64,000 nucleotides of DNA from Papio anubis (GCF_008728515.1 NC_044977.1:168625139-168689138), one strand, 5' to 3'. Shown: positions 24,613-35,164, counted from the first letter of the stretch. Made by a program: numbers and translations. Notes: generated from the sequence alone by a model not told the origin.

Positions 24613-24810
24613 CAGATTACGGACAATGCTTTCTATTTTTGTTTGGGATGAGATTTTAACAAGTATGTTACCGGATTATATTAAAAGCATTTTCTGTATC
24701 TATTTAGGAGATTACTGGACATTTTAATACATTTCTTTTTATATATTAATGAAAAGAGTACATTTGTTTTTCATGTGAATTATCCTTATGATTGTGGGAT
24801 AAAATCTACC

Positions 24811-25121
24811 TATTTATTTATTTATTGAATTTATTTTGAGACAGAGTCTAGCTCTGTTGCCCAGGCTGGAGTTCAGTGGTACAATCATGGCTCACTGTAG
24901 CCTTGACCTCTTGGGTTCAAGCAATCCTCCCACCTCAGCCTCCCTAGTAGCTAGGGCTACAGGCATGCACTACCACAGCTGGCTAATTTTTGTATTTTTT
25001 TGTAGAGACAGGGTTTTGCCATATTACCCAGGCTGGTCTCAAACTCATGGGCTCAAGTGATCCACCCACCTCAGGCCCGGTAAAGTGCTGGTATTACAGG
25101 CATGAGCCACTGTGCCTGGCC
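24811..25121 (-). mobile_element. AluJ-like SINE, minus strand
   Basis: A full-length reverse Alu with a TATT-rich remnant of the A-tail at the left. 'gagacagagtctagctctgt' and 'gctcactgtagccttgacct' are followed by 'aggcatgagccactgtgcct' at the head end. 'gtagccttgacctc' and the high divergence favour the J subfamily. Confidence 0.93.
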
Positions 25122-26070
25122 TGTGTTTCTTTTAGACAATGTTAGATTTTAGTTGCTAGTGCATTGTCTAAGAATTAACATAAAATTTTTATCCTTTATA
25201 CTCCTAGTTGGGTTTCAATATTAGTTTTATGATCCTAAAAAGAAGAGGATACATTTAGCAAATACTGTGACTGTTCTGTGAAGCCCAGTAAAGTCAAACT
25301 GAAGCTTACTGAAGTCTGATTGATTATTTTTATGTGGGATGAAAAAAAGGAGGAAGAGAGAACAGAAAGTTTAACTAAGTCACTAGTTCCCCAGCATTTG
25401 GTCTTATGACCGTTTTACATGCTTATAAACTCTGAGGACTTTAAAAAGTCTGTTTCTGCTAGTTATATCTATGAATATTTGCTATATTAACTTTAGTCAG
25501 AGACTATCACTTATATAATACTGATTTTCTGGAATTTTTTGAGAATCTCTTTGTGGTCTTGTAATAAATAAGCTTATACAAAGCTTAATAGGCACTAAAA
25601 AAGAATGTATATTTTCTGTGTGTTGGATGAAAGATTTTATATACATTTATTAATTTAAGCTTATTAATTTTGCTGTTCCATTATGGTGTAGCCTTACAAA
25701 CACTGTTGTCACTTTCTGTCTTCTTTATATGTTTCTAAATTTTCCAAAAGTAAAATTATTTTCATTTTATATGTCATAAATCCTGGTTAGGTTGTTAAAT
25801 GCATAAAAGTCTTGAGAGTTATATACATTCTTAGCAGATCTTTTCTTTTAACATAAAGTGGTGTTCCTCTTTCTTTTATATTTTTGTACTAGACACTTCA
25901 TATGTACTAGACACTTCAGCTCTTTATTTTAAAAATTTCTCTAGCCTTAGATTTTAGTTGTCACTTTTATTAACTCCATTTGGCTAGTTCTTTTTTAATC
26001 TTATTTAATGCTCTGTTTTAATAGGTGAATTTAGTGATTTTACTTTTATTGTATTACTGATATATTGGAC

Positions 26071-26529
26071 CTTGACTGAATCTCCAAGCAGTTGTTGTAG
26101 CCTTTACTTCCACAGTGTGCACAGAAATACCAATACACTATTTCCTAGGCTAATATTTTCTCATTTGCACATCTCCTATTGTTTATTATCCAAGCTTCAT
26201 ATAATATATATACACTTCTCAATAAAATGCCTTGTCCAGTGTTTACATAGAATAAAATTATGTTTCATCCACAAAACTCATACAATGTTTTTAACAAAAT
26301 TAAGTATGGGAGAAATCTAGAGTTATTTTTCATATACGTTATGAAATGGGATGACCTTGTCACTACAGATGTTCTGAAAAGCATTTGGAATGTCAAGAAA
26401 GCAGTTTCACATACTGGATGTCAATGGCACTGAGAAGACAACTTGTACATGTTACTGTGTAGAAGACTACTGTTTGTTAACAACCATATTAAAGTTCATA
26501 AGCAATGTGTATAGCATGGTTTATTATTT
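26071..26529. other. unassigned sequence
   Basis: No recognisable feature. Open frames here (26072-26320, 26390-26701) show no motif, and the second runs into the inverted L1. Confidence 0.4.
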
Positions 26530-26543
26530 AAAAGCACATTGCC
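26530..26543 (+). repeat. target-site duplication, left copy (L1 at 26544-30594)
   Basis: aaaagcacattgcc here matches aaaaacatattgcc at 30595-30608 (12 of 14 bases), exactly where the inverted arm begins. Confidence 0.8.
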
Positions 26544-27012
26544 TTGATCTGTCCAATGTTGACAGTGGGGTGTTAAAGTTTCTCATTATTATTGTGTGGG
26601 AGTCTAAGTCTCTTTGTAGGTCTATAAGGACCTGCTTCATGAATTTGGGTGCTCCTGTATTGGGTGCATATATATTTAGGATAGTTAGCTCTTCTTGTTG
26701 AATTGATTCCTTTACCATTATGTAATAACCTTCTTTGTCTCTTTTGATCTTTGCTGGTTTAAAGTCTGCTTTATCAGAGACTAGGATTGCAAGTCCTGCC
26801 TTTTTTTGTTTTCCATTTGCTTGGTAGATCTTCCTCCATCCCTTTACTTTAAGCCTATGTGTGTCTCTGCACATGAGATGGGTCTCCTGAATACAGTACA
26901 CTAATGGGTCTTGATTCTTTATCCAATTTGCCAGTTTGGGTCTTTTAATTGGAGCATTTAGCCCATTTACATTTAAGGTTAATATTGTTATGTGTGAATT
27001 TGATCCTGTCAT
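26544..27012 (-). pseudogene. L1 ORF2 endonuclease domain, N-terminal part (inverted arm)
   Basis: The minus-strand frame begins at the authentic ORF2 ATG (27012-27010) and stays open for 156 L1 codons to the inversion edge; the few residues beyond are flanking DNA. It is an apurinic-type endonuclease domain, which in active L1 nicks target DNA. Asn14 (LNVNG) and Glu43 (IQET) are present. Residue 145, the catalytic Asp of the GDFN motif, is Asn here and the preceding Gly is Arg (RNFN, codons 26583-26578), so activity would be lost even if the frame were intact. The rest of the domain lies on the other strand across the junction. Confidence 0.93.
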
Positions 27013-27021
27013 TATGATGTT

Positions 27022-30000
27022 AGAAAGTTAACAAGGATATCCAGGAATGGAACTCAGCTCTGCACCAAGCAAACCTAATAGACATCTACAGAACTCTCCA
27101 CCACAAATCAACAGAATATATGTTCTCAGCACCATATCGCACTTATTCCAAAATTGACCACATAGTTGGAAGTAAAGCACTCCTCAGCAAACGTAAAAGA
27201 ACAGAAATTATAACAAACTGTCTCTCAGACCACAGCACAATCAAACTAGAACTTAGGATTAAGAAACTCGCTCAAAACTGCTCAACTACATGGAAACTGA
27301 ACAACCAGCTTCTGAATGGCTACTGGGTACACAACAAAATGAAGGCAGAAATAAAGATGTTCTTTGAAACCAATGAGAACAAAGATACAACATACCAGAA
27401 TCTCTGGGACACATTTAAAGCAGTGTGTAGAGGGAAATTTATAGTACTAAATGCCCACAAGAGAAAGCAGGAAAGATCTAAACTTGACACCCTAACATCA
27501 CAATTAAAAGAACTAGAGAAGCAAGAGTAAACACATCCAAAAGCTAGCAGAAGGCAAGAAATAACTAAGATTAGAGCAGAACTGAAGGAGATAGAGACAC
27601 AAAAAAACCCTTCAAGAAATCAATAAATCCAGGAATGGATTTTTTGATGAAGATCAACAAAATGGATAGACTGCTAGCAAGACTAATAAAGAAGAAAAGA
27701 GAGAAGAATCAAATAGATGCAATAAAAAAATATAAAGGGGATATCACCACCGATCCCACAGAAATACAAACTACCATCAGGGAATACTATAAACACCTCC
27801 ATGCAAATAAACTAGAAAATCTAGAAGAAATGGATAAATTCCTGGACACATACACCCTCCCAAGACTAATCCAGGAAGAAGTTGAATCCCTGAATAGACC
27901 AATAACAGGCTCTGAAATTGAGGCAATAATTTATAGCCTACCAAACAAAAAAAGGTCAGGACCAGATGAATTCACAGTCAAATTCTACCAGAGGTACAAG
28001 GAGGAGCTGGTATCATTCCTTCCGAAAGTATTCCAACTAATTGGAAAAGAGGGAATGCTCCCTAACTCATTTTATGAGGCCAGCATCATCCTGGTACCAA
28101 AGTCTGGCAAAGACACAACAAAAAAAGAGAATTTTAGACCAATATCCACAATGAATACTGATGCAAAAATCTCCAATAATATACTGACAAACCAAATCCA
28201 GCAGCACATCAAAAAGCTTATCCACCGTGATCAAGTGGGCAACTTCCCTGGGATGCAAGGCTCGTTCAACCTATGCAAATCAATAAACGTAATCCAGCAT
28301 AGAAACAGAACCAAAGACAAAAACCACATGATTATCTCAATAGATGCAGAAAAGGCCTTTGACAAAACTCAACAGCCCTTCATGCTAAAAACTCTCAATA
28401 AATTAAGTATTGATGGGATGTATCTCAAAATAATAAGAGCTATTTATGACAAACCCACAGCCAATATCATACTGAATGGGCAAAAACTGGAAGCATTCCC
28501 TCAGAAAACTGGCACAAGACAGAGATGCCCTCTCTCAACACTCCTATTCAACATAGTGTTGGAAGTTCTGGCCAGGGCAATCAGGCAAGAGAAAGAAATA
28601 AAGGGTATTCAATTAGGAAAAGAGGACGTTAAATTGTCCCTGTTTGCAGATGACATGATTGTCTATTTAGAAAACCCCATCGTTTCAGCCCAAAATCTCC
28701 TTAAGCTGATAAGGAGCTTCAGCAAAGTCTCAGGATACAAAATCAATGTGCAAAATTCACAAGCATTCACAAGCATACACCAGTAACAGACAGAGAGCCA
28801 AATCATGAATGAACTCCCATTCACAATTGCTTCGAAGAGAATAAAATACATAGGAATCCAATTTACAAGGGATGTGAAATACCTTCTCAAAGAGAGCTAC
28901 AAACCACGGCTCAACAAAATAAAAGAGGACACAAACAAATAGAAGAACGTTCCATGCTCATGGATAGGAAGAATCAATATCATGAAAATGGCCATACTGC
29001 CCAAGGTAATTTATAGATTCAATGCCATCTCCATCAAGCTACCAATGAGTTTCTTCACAGAATTGGAAAAAACTACTTTAACGTTCATATGGAACAAAAA
29101 AACAGCCCACATTGCCAAGACAATCCTAAGCCAAAAGAACAAAGCTGGAGGCATCACGCTACCTGACTTCAAACTATACTACAAGGCTACAGTAACCAAA
29201 ACAGCATTGTACTGGTACCAAAACAGAGATATAGACCAATGGAACAGAACAGAGCCCTCAGAAATAATACCACACATCTACAACCATCTGACCTTTGATA
29301 AACCTGACAAAAACAAGAAATGGGGAAAGGATTCCCTATTTAATAAATGGTGCTGGGAAAACTCACTAGCCATATGTAGAAAGCTGAAACTGGATCCCTT
29401 CCTTACACCTTATACAAAAATTAATTCAACATGGATTAAAGATTTAAATGTTAGACCTAATACCATAAAAACCCTAGAAGAAAACCTAGGCAATACCATT
29501 CAGTACATAGGCATGGACAAGGAGTTCATGTCTAAAACACCAAAAGCAATGGCAACAAAAGTCAAAATTGACAAATGGGATCTAATAAAACTAAAGAGCT
29601 TCTGCACAGCAAAGGAAACTACCATCAGAGTGAACAGGCAACCTACAGAATGGGAGAATATTTTTGCAATGTACCCGTCTGACAAAGGGCTAATATCCAG
29701 AATCTACAAACAACTCAAACAAATTTACAAGAAAAAAACAAACAAACAGCCCCATCAAAAAGTGGGCAAAGGATATGAACAGACACTTCTCAAAAGAAGA
29801 CATTTATGCAGCCAACAGACACATGAAAAAATACTCATCACCACTGGCCATCAGAGAAATGCAAATCAAAATCACAATGAGATGCCATCTCACACCAGTT
29901 AGAATGGCGATCATCAAAAAGTCAGGAAACAACAGGTGCTGGAGAGGATGTGGAGAAATGGGAACACTTTTACACCGTTGGTGGGACTGTAAACTAGTTC

Positions 30001-30377
30001 AACCATTGCGGAAGAGAGTGTGGTGACTCCTCAAGGATCTAGAACTAGAAATACCATTTGACCCAGCCATCCCATTACTGGGAATATACCGAAAGGATTA
30101 TAAATCATGCTGCTATAAAGACACACGCACACGTATGTTTATTGCGGCACTATTCACAATAGCAAAGACTTGGAACCAACCCAAACGTCCACCAATGATA
30201 GACCGGATTAAGAAAATGTGGCACATATACACTATGCAGTGCTATGCAGCCATAAAAAAGGATGACTTCCTGTCCTTTGTAGGGATATGGATGAAGCTGG
30301 AAACCATCATTCTCAGCAAACTATCACAAGGACAAGAAAACAAACACCGCATGTTCTCACTCATAGGTGTGAATTGA
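27022..30377 (+). pseudogene. L1 ORF2 remainder: endonuclease C-terminus, RT and C-terminal domain
   Basis: This is the plus-strand continuation of ORF2 from its codon for QKVNKD onward. Long open pieces lie at 27120-27530 (end of endonuclease and linker), 27635-28786 (RT, 383 codons, with intact FADD catalytic box at 28643-28654) and 28982-29902 (C-terminal domain), then short pieces to the usual C-terminus (FSLIGVN, stop at 30375-30377). It is broken by a TAA at 27528, frameshifts near 27530-27635, 28780-28980 and 29750-29900, and a TGA at 30024. It cannot make a protein. Divergence is modest, so it is fairly recent. Confidence 0.94.
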
Positions 30378-30594
30378 ACAATGAGAACACTTGGACACAG
30401 GAAGGGGAACATCACACACCGGGGCCTGTCGTGGGGTTGGGGGAATGGGGAGGGATAGCATTAGGAGATATACCTAATGTAAATGACGAGTTAATGGGTG
30501 CAGCACACCAACATGGCACATGTATACACATGTAACAAACCTGCACGTTGTGCACATGTACCCTAGAACTTAAAGTAAAATTAAAATAAAAAAT
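30378..30594 (+). other. L1 3' UTR and A-rich tail
   Basis: This is the L1 3' UTR with its G-rich tract at about 30421-30455 (four runs of three or more Gs, a possible G-quadruplex). It ends in an A-rich tail with interspersed Ts at 30575-30594. Confidence 0.85.
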
Positions 30595-30608
30595 AAAAAC
30601 ATATTGCC
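30595..30608 (+). repeat. target-site duplication, right copy
   Basis: aaaaacatattgcc, paired with 26530-26543. Confidence 0.8.
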
Positions 30609-31289
30609 ATATTGTGCACATTTTAGGAAACCGATAAGTTCACAGGTAAAAGACAATAACTTCTTCTCATTTAAAAAGTAGGAAATAGCTTTCCAATTAG
30701 CAAATTGCCTAAAATGTGGGCAAAACATCTGATTTTTAAAAACAGATTACTGATATTAGGTAACAGATGTCTGTATTCAGTTATGATATTTCAATTGCTC
30801 AAAGTGGCTTCGTTTCACATTCACTGCTGTAGTTTTGTAATCCACTAAAGTAACGGTACCCCAAAATGTTTCTTTTCTAACTTCTGACCTCTGCTATTTG
30901 TTTTAACAAATTTTATTGTATTTTATCTCACTTGGTTAGTAAATCACCTTGAAAAAGTGTGAAATTGTTTAAAAACTGAAATGAAAGCTAAGTAAGCCTT
31001 TTTAAAAAAGAAAATGAGAAGCTGGGCTTTTATATAGGAAATTTAAACAAAAGAGCTTGAAATTCTATTAGAGACACTTGAATAAGTGAAGCAGAATTTA
31101 TACAAGATATATTTAACATTTTGTTATATGATGCATAGATTTTGAAATGTTTCCACTACGTTTTTAAAAAACTGTACAAATAGAATGAAAATTAGATTCT
31201 AGACATAATGTCAAGTAAAAATAATGTAGTTTCAAATGTTGATTATAGACTGCTAGAAGACAACAAGATTGAGTATCTTCATGAACTTG
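30609..31289. other. unassigned AT-rich sequence
   Basis: No recognisable feature. Confidence 0.4.
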
Positions 31290-31599
31290 GGTAAGAAAAA
31301 GATACCTTAAACCGGAAGAAAAAAGTAATAACTACAGTTCAATAAAATCAATGAATTGAAGTACATTAAAATTAAGAACCATCGATTATTAAAAAGACAC
31401 CATTGATACAAGGAAAAAGAAACTGACAATGTGAAAGAAGAGATTTACAACAAATATAATTGGTAAAAGAGTTGTATGCAGATTATGTAAAGAATTTCTT
31501 CAAATGGACAAAACAATGAAATCATTTAAAAAGAAGTAGGAAAATATTTGAACAAGTGTTTCACAAGAAAAGGATTTCAAAATTTCACAAATGTATATA

Positions 31600-31890
31600 T
31601 AAATATCCATGATCCAGTTGAAGCCAATGGTTACATGAGGGCAAGTCTTATATTGGGGATTCTCAAAGAGTTTTCTCTATTTCTAAAAGAGATGCACAGA
31701 AAGATGAAAACATTCTGTAGATGAGTGGTGGTGATGGCTGCACAACCACAAACAATATGAACATACTGAATAACACTGAAATGTACACTTAAAATTGATT
31801 AAGATAGTAAATTTTATGTGCATTTTTTCACAATAAAACTGGGAAAAAGAGAGCCGCACAAAACAAACAAACAAACAAACAAACAAAAAC
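31600..31890 (+). mobile_element. L1M 3' end with (CAAA)n tail, inserted in L1M
   Basis: It has the L1M terminal pattern 'aacattctgtagatgagtgg', 'gaaatgtacacttaaaatt' and 'cacaataaaactgg', then a CAAA-repeat tail at 31858-31890. It sits between two blocks of another L1M that would otherwise be adjacent, so it is an insertion. I cannot see clear target duplications. Confidence 0.6.
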
Positions 31891-31998
31891 CAACACACTA
31901 AAAAATGCCCAACTTCACTAGTCATTAGGACACTGCGAATATAAACCCTAACAGATATATATCTACAAGAATTACCAAATATTTAAAATTTAGAAACC

Positions 31999-32007
31999 CT
32001 AAATTCA
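31999..32007 (+). repeat. probable target-site duplication, left copy (Alu at 32008)
   Basis: ctaaattca matches ctcaattca at 32266-32274 (8 of 9), bracketing the Alu plus its GGAA tract. Confidence 0.5.
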
Positions 32008-32176
32008 GGCTGGGCATGGTGACTCACGCCTGTAATCCCAGCACTTTGGGAAGCCGAGGTGAGTGGATCACGTGAGGTCGGGAGTTCCAGACCAGCCTGA
32101 CAAACATGGAGAAACTCCATCTCTACTAAAAATACAAAATTAGCTGGGTGTGGCGATGCATGCCTGTAATCCCAGC
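32008..32176 (+). mobile_element. Alu SINE, 3'-truncated
   Basis: The left Alu monomer and linker, from 'ggctgggcatggtgactcac' through 'tctctactaaaaatacaaaa' to 'tgcctgtaatcccagct'. The right monomer is missing; the sequence passes directly into a GA/GGAA purine repeat. Confidence 0.92.
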
Positions 32177-32177
32177 T

Positions 32178-32260
32178 GAGAGAGAAAGAGAGAGAGGAAG
32201 GAAGGAAGGAAGGAAGGAAGGAAGGAAGGAAGGAAGGAAGGAAGGAAGGAAGGAAGGAAG
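32178..32260. repeat. (GA)n-(GGAA)16 microsatellite
   Basis: A GA-rich lead (32178-32195) is followed by 16 uninterrupted GGAA units (32196-32260). It occupies the place of the Alu right arm and A-tail. Likely highly length-variable between individuals. The minus-strand frame 31983-32357 crosses it and is an artefact. Confidence 0.97.
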
Positions 32261-32265
32261 GCGGA

Positions 32266-32274
32266 CTCAATTCA
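32266..32274 (+). repeat. probable target-site duplication, right copy
   Basis: ctcaattca, paired with 31999-32007. Confidence 0.5.
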
Positions 32275-32396
32275 TTGCTAGTAGGAGTACAAATTAGCAC
32301 AATCACTTTAGAAAATCTTTTTGTAGAATCTACTAAGCTGAATACACAAGTATCCAATGACCTAGTAGTTCAAATCCTACATATATGCCCAATAGA

Positions 32397-32555
32397 AATG
32401 TGTGTGTGTATATATGTGTAAATATGTGTGTATATTATAAGCTCTTTCTACACACAGACACACATACATATAAATATATATATATATACACACACAAAAA
32501 TATACAAATATATATTCTGGTACATATACACACATATATGTGTGAATATACATAT
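32397..32555. repeat. impure TG/TA/CA dinucleotide tract
   Basis: Alternating purine-pyrimidine sequence inside the L1M: TGTG/TATA at 32399-32436 and CACA/TATA at 32450-32555. Several short frames on both strands here are low-complexity artefacts. Confidence 0.85.
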
Positions 32556-32940
32556 GAATGAGTACCAAAAGGCATGTACAAGAATGCTCATACTAGAAAC
32601 ATTGAAAATATCCTCATAAATAAAGTACAAATTGTGATATAGTTACACGATGAAATACGATGTCAGTAAAAAGAATAAACTATTGCTACACAAAATGAAA
32701 CAGATGATTCTCATGAACGTAATTGAATGAAAGAAATCAAAACAAAAGAAAACACTGTATAATCCTATTTATATAAACTTAAAAATAGCAAAGTATCTAT
32801 GGTACTTCTATGGTATCAGAATAGTCATTATCTTTGGGCAGGAAGAAGAGTATAATCATTGAGAAGGGGCACAAATAGACTTGTGGGATGCTGATAGTGT
32901 TCTGCTAGTATTGTGCTTCTTGACTGGTGTATTAGCTTTG

Positions 32941-33447
32941 ACTGTTCTTGAAAGTAAACCCTGAAATAGGGATTCAGATGCATGTAATTTGAGAATTGAT
33001 CACATAAAGTACAAATGAGGACATGGAGAAGGTAAGACAGGGAAGAGGGGAAAGCAAAGAAAGTTGCACAATGAGCCGATGCCACTGCAAATAGTATGGG
33101 TTTATTCTTGCTGCTGTTAACTCTCTGAGAACCATGTAGAACAGGTTTGTCCTGCTCACGTTTCACTGGAGGATGAGGATGGAAGATGAGGATGAGGATG
33201 AGGAGGATGAGCAGTCTGTGCCACTTAGGACCAGACTCCTATCCTGTTGTTTGAGGGTTGCCCCATGGGAATTAATCACCCACATCCTCTTTTTATCAAC
33301 TATTTTTCATGGTGAGAAAGTGCAAGACCCCATCTTTCCCACATGCAGTTGAATCCAGGTGGGCTGCAGGGCTATGATGCACAGCATCGGTGATGCCTGT
33401 TACAGGCTGTGTGCTTATTGCCTGGCTGTGACAATTTCTTGTGCCAT
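32941..33447. repeat. unidentified unit of about 500 bp inserted in L1M
   Basis: The L1M non-coding block stops near 32940 and resumes at 33448 with only about 50 bases of the parent missing, so this segment is probably an interspersed element. It is more GC-rich than its surroundings and contains an imperfect GAGGAT repeat at 33171-33212. I do not recognise the family. An old LTR is my best guess. Confidence 0.45.
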
Positions 33448-33510
33448 CTCCTTATGACCAGTACACTTTTATGTATAAATGTTACACTTCAATAAGAGGT
33501 TTATTTAAAT

Positions 33511-33829
33511 ATTGTTCAAAGAAAATGTATGAACTATGAATGCAGTGTCATTCCGGGAAAAGGATAATAACTGAGATGCCTTACACTTAAGAGCAAACCC
33601 TTCTCCCAACTACTCTGGCTCAAGTTTCAAGGTGATTCAATCAGCTAGTGTTTGTCTCAATGACCACAGCACCTCAGAGTCCCTTACATGACAAAGTTTT
33701 GGCAATATGGAGAATGATGCTGGCCATACAATTCAGCATATGCTTAAAAATATAATTATTCACTCAGTCACTCCCTTGTTCATCGAGTATTGAATGCTCG
33801 CTGAGTGAGTATTCAATTGACCATGCAGT
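33511..33829. other. unassigned sequence
   Basis: No recognisable feature. Confidence 0.35.
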
Positions 33830-33970
33830 TGGTCAAACACTGCATGTGGTTCTGGTGATAAAATGATGAGCAAGTTCTTCCCCTACCTTCAAGGAATTCA
33901 TAGACCAGTAAGGAGGGGAGATATGTCACTAATTAAATATGACAGAAATAGTTTAGAAATAAAACAGCAA

Positions 33971-34258
33971 GGCTGGGTGTGGTGACTTATGCCTGTAATC
34001 TCAGCACTTTGGGAGGCCGAAATGGGTAGACTGCTTGAGCCCAGAAGTTTAAGACCAGCCTGGTCAACATGGCAAAATCCTGTCTCTACAAAGAAAAAAA
34101 ATATATACAAAAATTAACTAGACATAGTGGGGTATGTCTGTAGTCCTAGCTACACAGGTGGCTGGGGCAGGAGGATCACTTGAGCCCAGGAGGTTGAGGC
34201 TGCAGTGAGCCATAACCGCACCACTGCACTCCAGCCCGAGCAATACAGCAAGACCCTG
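33971..34258 (+). mobile_element. AluJ-like SINE
   Basis: Full-length Alu from 'ggctgggtgtggtgacttat' to 'gcaagaccctgt'. The phrase 'aggctgcagtgagccataac' and the high divergence suggest J. Its A-tail is replaced by a G-rich purine tract at 34259-34310. Confidence 0.93.
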
Positions 34259-34310
34259 TGGGAAGGAAAGGCAAGGGGAGAGGAGGGGAGGAGAGGAGAG
34301 GGGAGGGAAA
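34259..34310. repeat. purine-rich (GGGGA/GGAGA) tract
   Basis: Alu tail derivative of almost only G and A. It gives a Ser/Pro-rich minus-strand frame (34150-34478) that is an artefact. Confidence 0.8.
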
Positions 34311-34830
34311 AGACAAACAGGCAGGCAAGAAGGAAGAACAGCAGCATAAGCAAAGTTCCCTGAGCATCAGTTTTGTCCAAGAAGTTTGGGAATGGCATTG
34401 CAGAGACACTTGAAGGAGGAGAAGGATTTTGGTGAGATGAAAAAAGCAGGCAAAGAAGACAAATGTAAACAAAGACATGAGGCTTCAGGTGCTTTCAAAT
34501 GAAGGGGGATGTAATCGAGTATGGTCAAACTCTACATGGTAGTATGAGTGGTGGGGAAATGAGTAATGGAGCTGATATGGTAGGGAGAGTCAGATGGTAA
34601 GAGACCTGAAACTGTACATTATTGTAACCAAGATTTATTTTATAGATAATGTAGAATCTAGAAAAAGTTTTATAAGTAAGTGAGGAAGTGACATCAGCAA
34701 ACCCTTGTCTTAATGAACGGAGACATTAAGTGGAGGATAACTTGGCATGAAGAAAAACTATAGACAATGAGGTCAGCTGAGAGGCTATTGAAATACTTCA
34801 AGGAAAGGCAATATGGTCATCTATTTAGTA

Positions 34831-35121
34831 AGTCTAGAGGTAATATCTCTATAAACGTGTAAGTTTTACCATTTATGTGTAGTCCTAGCCCCAGACAGAC
34901 TATAATGTGCTATTCAAGAAATAAGCACCCTTGTCAGACAAATAAAGAGAAAAACAGCCCTCTCTAGGAACCTAAAATATATTTACAGAAGTGAGACAAG
35001 GCAAAGAAGCACAATTTAAATACCCTGATACAAAATCCTGTAAAACAATAAAAGAGAAAATGAGTAAATAAAACAGAGCTTAATGTATAAGGAACCAATA
35101 AAGCTATTTCTAGTGACTAAG

Positions 35122-35164
<43 letters not shown>

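Larger units (their letters stand above)
22955..26070 (-). mobile_element. old L1M LINE, minus strand, interrupted
   Basis: Reverse-strand L1 ORF2 order can be followed across 3 kb: the distal region near 22990-23300, the connecting region near 23560-23760, the RT region near 24120-24260 and 24613-24800 ('aaaagcattttctgtatcta'), and N-terminal ORF2 parts up to about 26050. It is interrupted by an MST LTR (24262-24612) and an Alu (24811-25121). Decay is heavy, no frame is left, and the edges are approximate. A 20-base unit duplication lies at about 25886-25921. Confidence 0.7.
26544..30594 (+). mobile_element. primate L1 (L1P), about 4 kb, with 5' inversion (twin-primed)
   Basis: Direct arm 27022-30594: ORF2 from just after codon 156 to the stop, then the 3' UTR and an A-rich tail. 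Inverted arm 26544-27021: ORF2 codons 1-156 plus a few bases upstream of its ATG, on the minus strand. In the parent L1 the two arms abut with only about six bases lost at the junction. 14-bp duplications flank the unit. The copy lacks ORF1 and the 5' UTR promoter. Confidence 0.95.
31290..33510 (+). mobile_element. L1M LINE split by three insertions
   Basis: L1M ORF2-to-3'-end order is preserved across four blocks: 31290-31590 (up to 'gtgtttcacaagaaaagg'), 31893-32007 ('cccaacttcactagtcatta' onward), 32262-32940 ('ttcattgctagtaggagta' through the pre-terminal non-coding part), and 33448-33510 ('cttatgaccagtacactttt', 'gttacacttcaataag'). Between the blocks lie a second L1M 3' end, an Alu with a GGAA tail, and an unidentified unit of about 500 bp. 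Confidence 0.75.
33830..34830 (+). repeat. ancient mammalian repeat of the 'aggcactgtgctaggc' type, split by an Alu
   Basis: The left part (33830-33970: 'ttctggtgataaaatgatga' and 'cttcaaggaattcatagacc') and the right part (34330-34830: 'gtgaggaagtgacatcagc', 'gtcagctgagaggctattga') follow the order of a widespread old repeat. It gains an Alu at 33971. I am unsure of the family name. Confidence 0.4.

Noticed and set aside
31983..32357. 124-codon minus-strand frame rich in Pro, Ser, Leu and Phe
   Set aside because: It is antisense Alu plus the GGAA microsatellite read as CCTT repeats.
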